Source of the DNA: SHXR01 sp046160305
Lineage (GTDB): Bacteria > Pseudomonadota > Gammaproteobacteria > Burkholderiales > SG8-39
DNA: 64,000 bases
Direction of reading: 5' to 3'
Assembly: GCA_046160305.1 (NCBI GenBank)
Contig: JBJXGX010000103.1
Location: 1-64,000 of the forward strand
Position 1 is the first letter of the stretch. Each line of letters starts with the position of its first letter. Made by a program: the position numbers and the translations under genes. Positions 63,470 through 64,000 of the stretch are shown here, piece after piece. The notes under the pieces were generated by a model, which saw only the letters and a program-made list of their open reading frames with translations, searched no databases and was not told the origin of the DNA.

Positions 63470-64000
63470 GGTACTTCGTCCACTTTTACCCAGATGCTGC
63501 GATGTTCATCGCGTGATGCGGCAGCGCTCGAGAGGACACGCCCGCGGTCCGCCCCGGGGGTGGCGCCACTCGCGCCTCCCAACCGGATCCACTCGCCAAG
63601 ACGCCCGGTAACGGTCGACGCGACACTTTGAGACTCCACGCTCGCAGGCGTGCTGCGACCCAGCGTCTCTCGTCTTGGATGGATGTCGAGGGTGACCCGA
63701 TCCCCCGCCACGCGTGGCATCACGCTGAAACCGGTCGAGACATTGCGGATCATCGTCGATTCCGCCACGCCGTAACCCGCCGGTGTCGGGACGATCGACT
63801 GCGTTTGGAACGGGACCGATTGTCCCATCGCGATGAATGCTGCTTTGCCATCGACGGTCTGAACCTGTTGCGTCACCCCCTCGTCGGTGGCCGATCGGCT
63901 CGAATACACCCGCGCTTGACCGGATTCCATTGCCACGCCCGCATCGATACCGTCTCGGATGGCCACAGCGTCGCGCGACTGGCGCACCGAGATCGTCAAG
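63466..64000 (-). CDS. Secretin-like outer-membrane protein, C-terminal part
   Basis: The frame runs off the right edge; about 178 C-terminal residues are seen. The pattern GQSVPFQTQSIVPTPAGYGVAE and FSVMPRVAGDRVTLDIHPRRE (quoted ends GQSVPFQTQ and GDRVTLDIHP) resembles the secretin domain of type II/III and pilus secretins. The tail LGEWIRLGGASG and a C-terminal SIWVKVDEVP are also seen. Many Burkholderiales have a short secretin-like gene before dinG, but this part alone cannot say which class. The annotated internal TTG start is not the true start. It overlaps the dinG start as GTGA. Confidence 0.6.
   Translation of the reverse strand, partial: LTISVRQSRDAVAIRDGIDAGVAMESGQARVYSSRSATDEGVTQQVQTVDGKAAFIAMGQSVPFQTQSIVPTPAGYGVAESTMIRNVSTGFSVMPRVAGDRVTLDIHPRRETLGRSTPASVESQSVASTVTGRLGEWIRLGGASGATPGADRGRVLSSAAASRDEHRSIWVKVDEVP

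Overview
The window is chromosomal DNA from a betaproteobacterium, most likely of Burkholderiales-like affinity. The evidence is gene order and gene content. It carries a Bug-type solute-binding receptor, the blocks ribF-ileS-lspA-ispH, murJ/rpsT/DUF3579, fur/bamE/dapB and bamD/rluD/pgeF followed by PHA genes, and rpfE-recJ-prfB-lysS. GC is high and coding density is very high, with many ATGA/GTGA/TAATG stop-start overlaps. I saw no insertion sequence, integrase, prophage gene, CRISPR array or rRNA. This is a mostly housekeeping stretch, not a genomic island.

Layout. 1-1220: start of a type I secretion ABC transporter, cut by the window edge. 1590-1663: tRNA-Ile2. 1932-4317: a Bug receptor and a UbiD-family decarboxylase, convergent. 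4579-9774: ribF-ileS-lspA-ispH, closed by a hairpin terminator. 16658-9913 (minus): a minor-pilin operon pilE-fimT-pilV-pilW-pilX-pilY1. 16918-17547: a Fur-family (Irr-like) regulator, tRNA-Thr and a strong terminator. 17606-24322: esterase, mogA, darP, pmbA, a SirB1-family protein, murJ, rpsT and a DUF3579 gene. 24617-26868: dapB, bamE, fur and a lipoprotein with two BamE-like halves. 26965-30731: a CYTH-CHAD protein and relA. 30894-33889: EamA transporter, mtfA, a flavodoxin-like protein and a hydrolase. 34026-40325: comEC, a DUF2062 protein, lolD and two tandem LolC/LolE-type permeases. 40478-47390: rpfE, recJ, dsbB, prfB (with its programmed +1 frameshift) and lysS. 47558-50192: a glycine-zipper envelope protein and two EamA transporters. 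50221-56253: a PHA locus (phaC, phaB, phaR, rimO, phaA). 56395-60169: small membrane protein, ZIP transporter, pgeF, rluD and bamD. 60365-64000: denD, a DinG-family helicase, and a truncated secretin-like gene at the right edge.

How the genes work together. Several sets serve the envelope: BamD, BamE and a BamE-like lipoprotein (outer-membrane assembly), LolCDE (lipoprotein sorting), LspA (lipoprotein maturation), MurJ (peptidoglycan precursor flipping), DsbB (disulfide formation), and the pilins and PilY1 (type IV pilus tip, possibly DNA uptake with ComEC). A storage and stress theme runs through PHA synthesis, (p)ppGpp synthesis by RelA, and the neighbouring CYTH-CHAD polyphosphate-type protein.

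I did not find a clearly new system. The least explained pieces are four 27-bp tandem repeats between phaB and phaR that start inside the phaB stop codon, a 680-bp region between recJ and dsbB that ends in a minus-strand terminator but holds no recognisable gene, a 169-bp inverted-repeat element after bamD, and a nested hairpin upstream of the DUF2062 gene.
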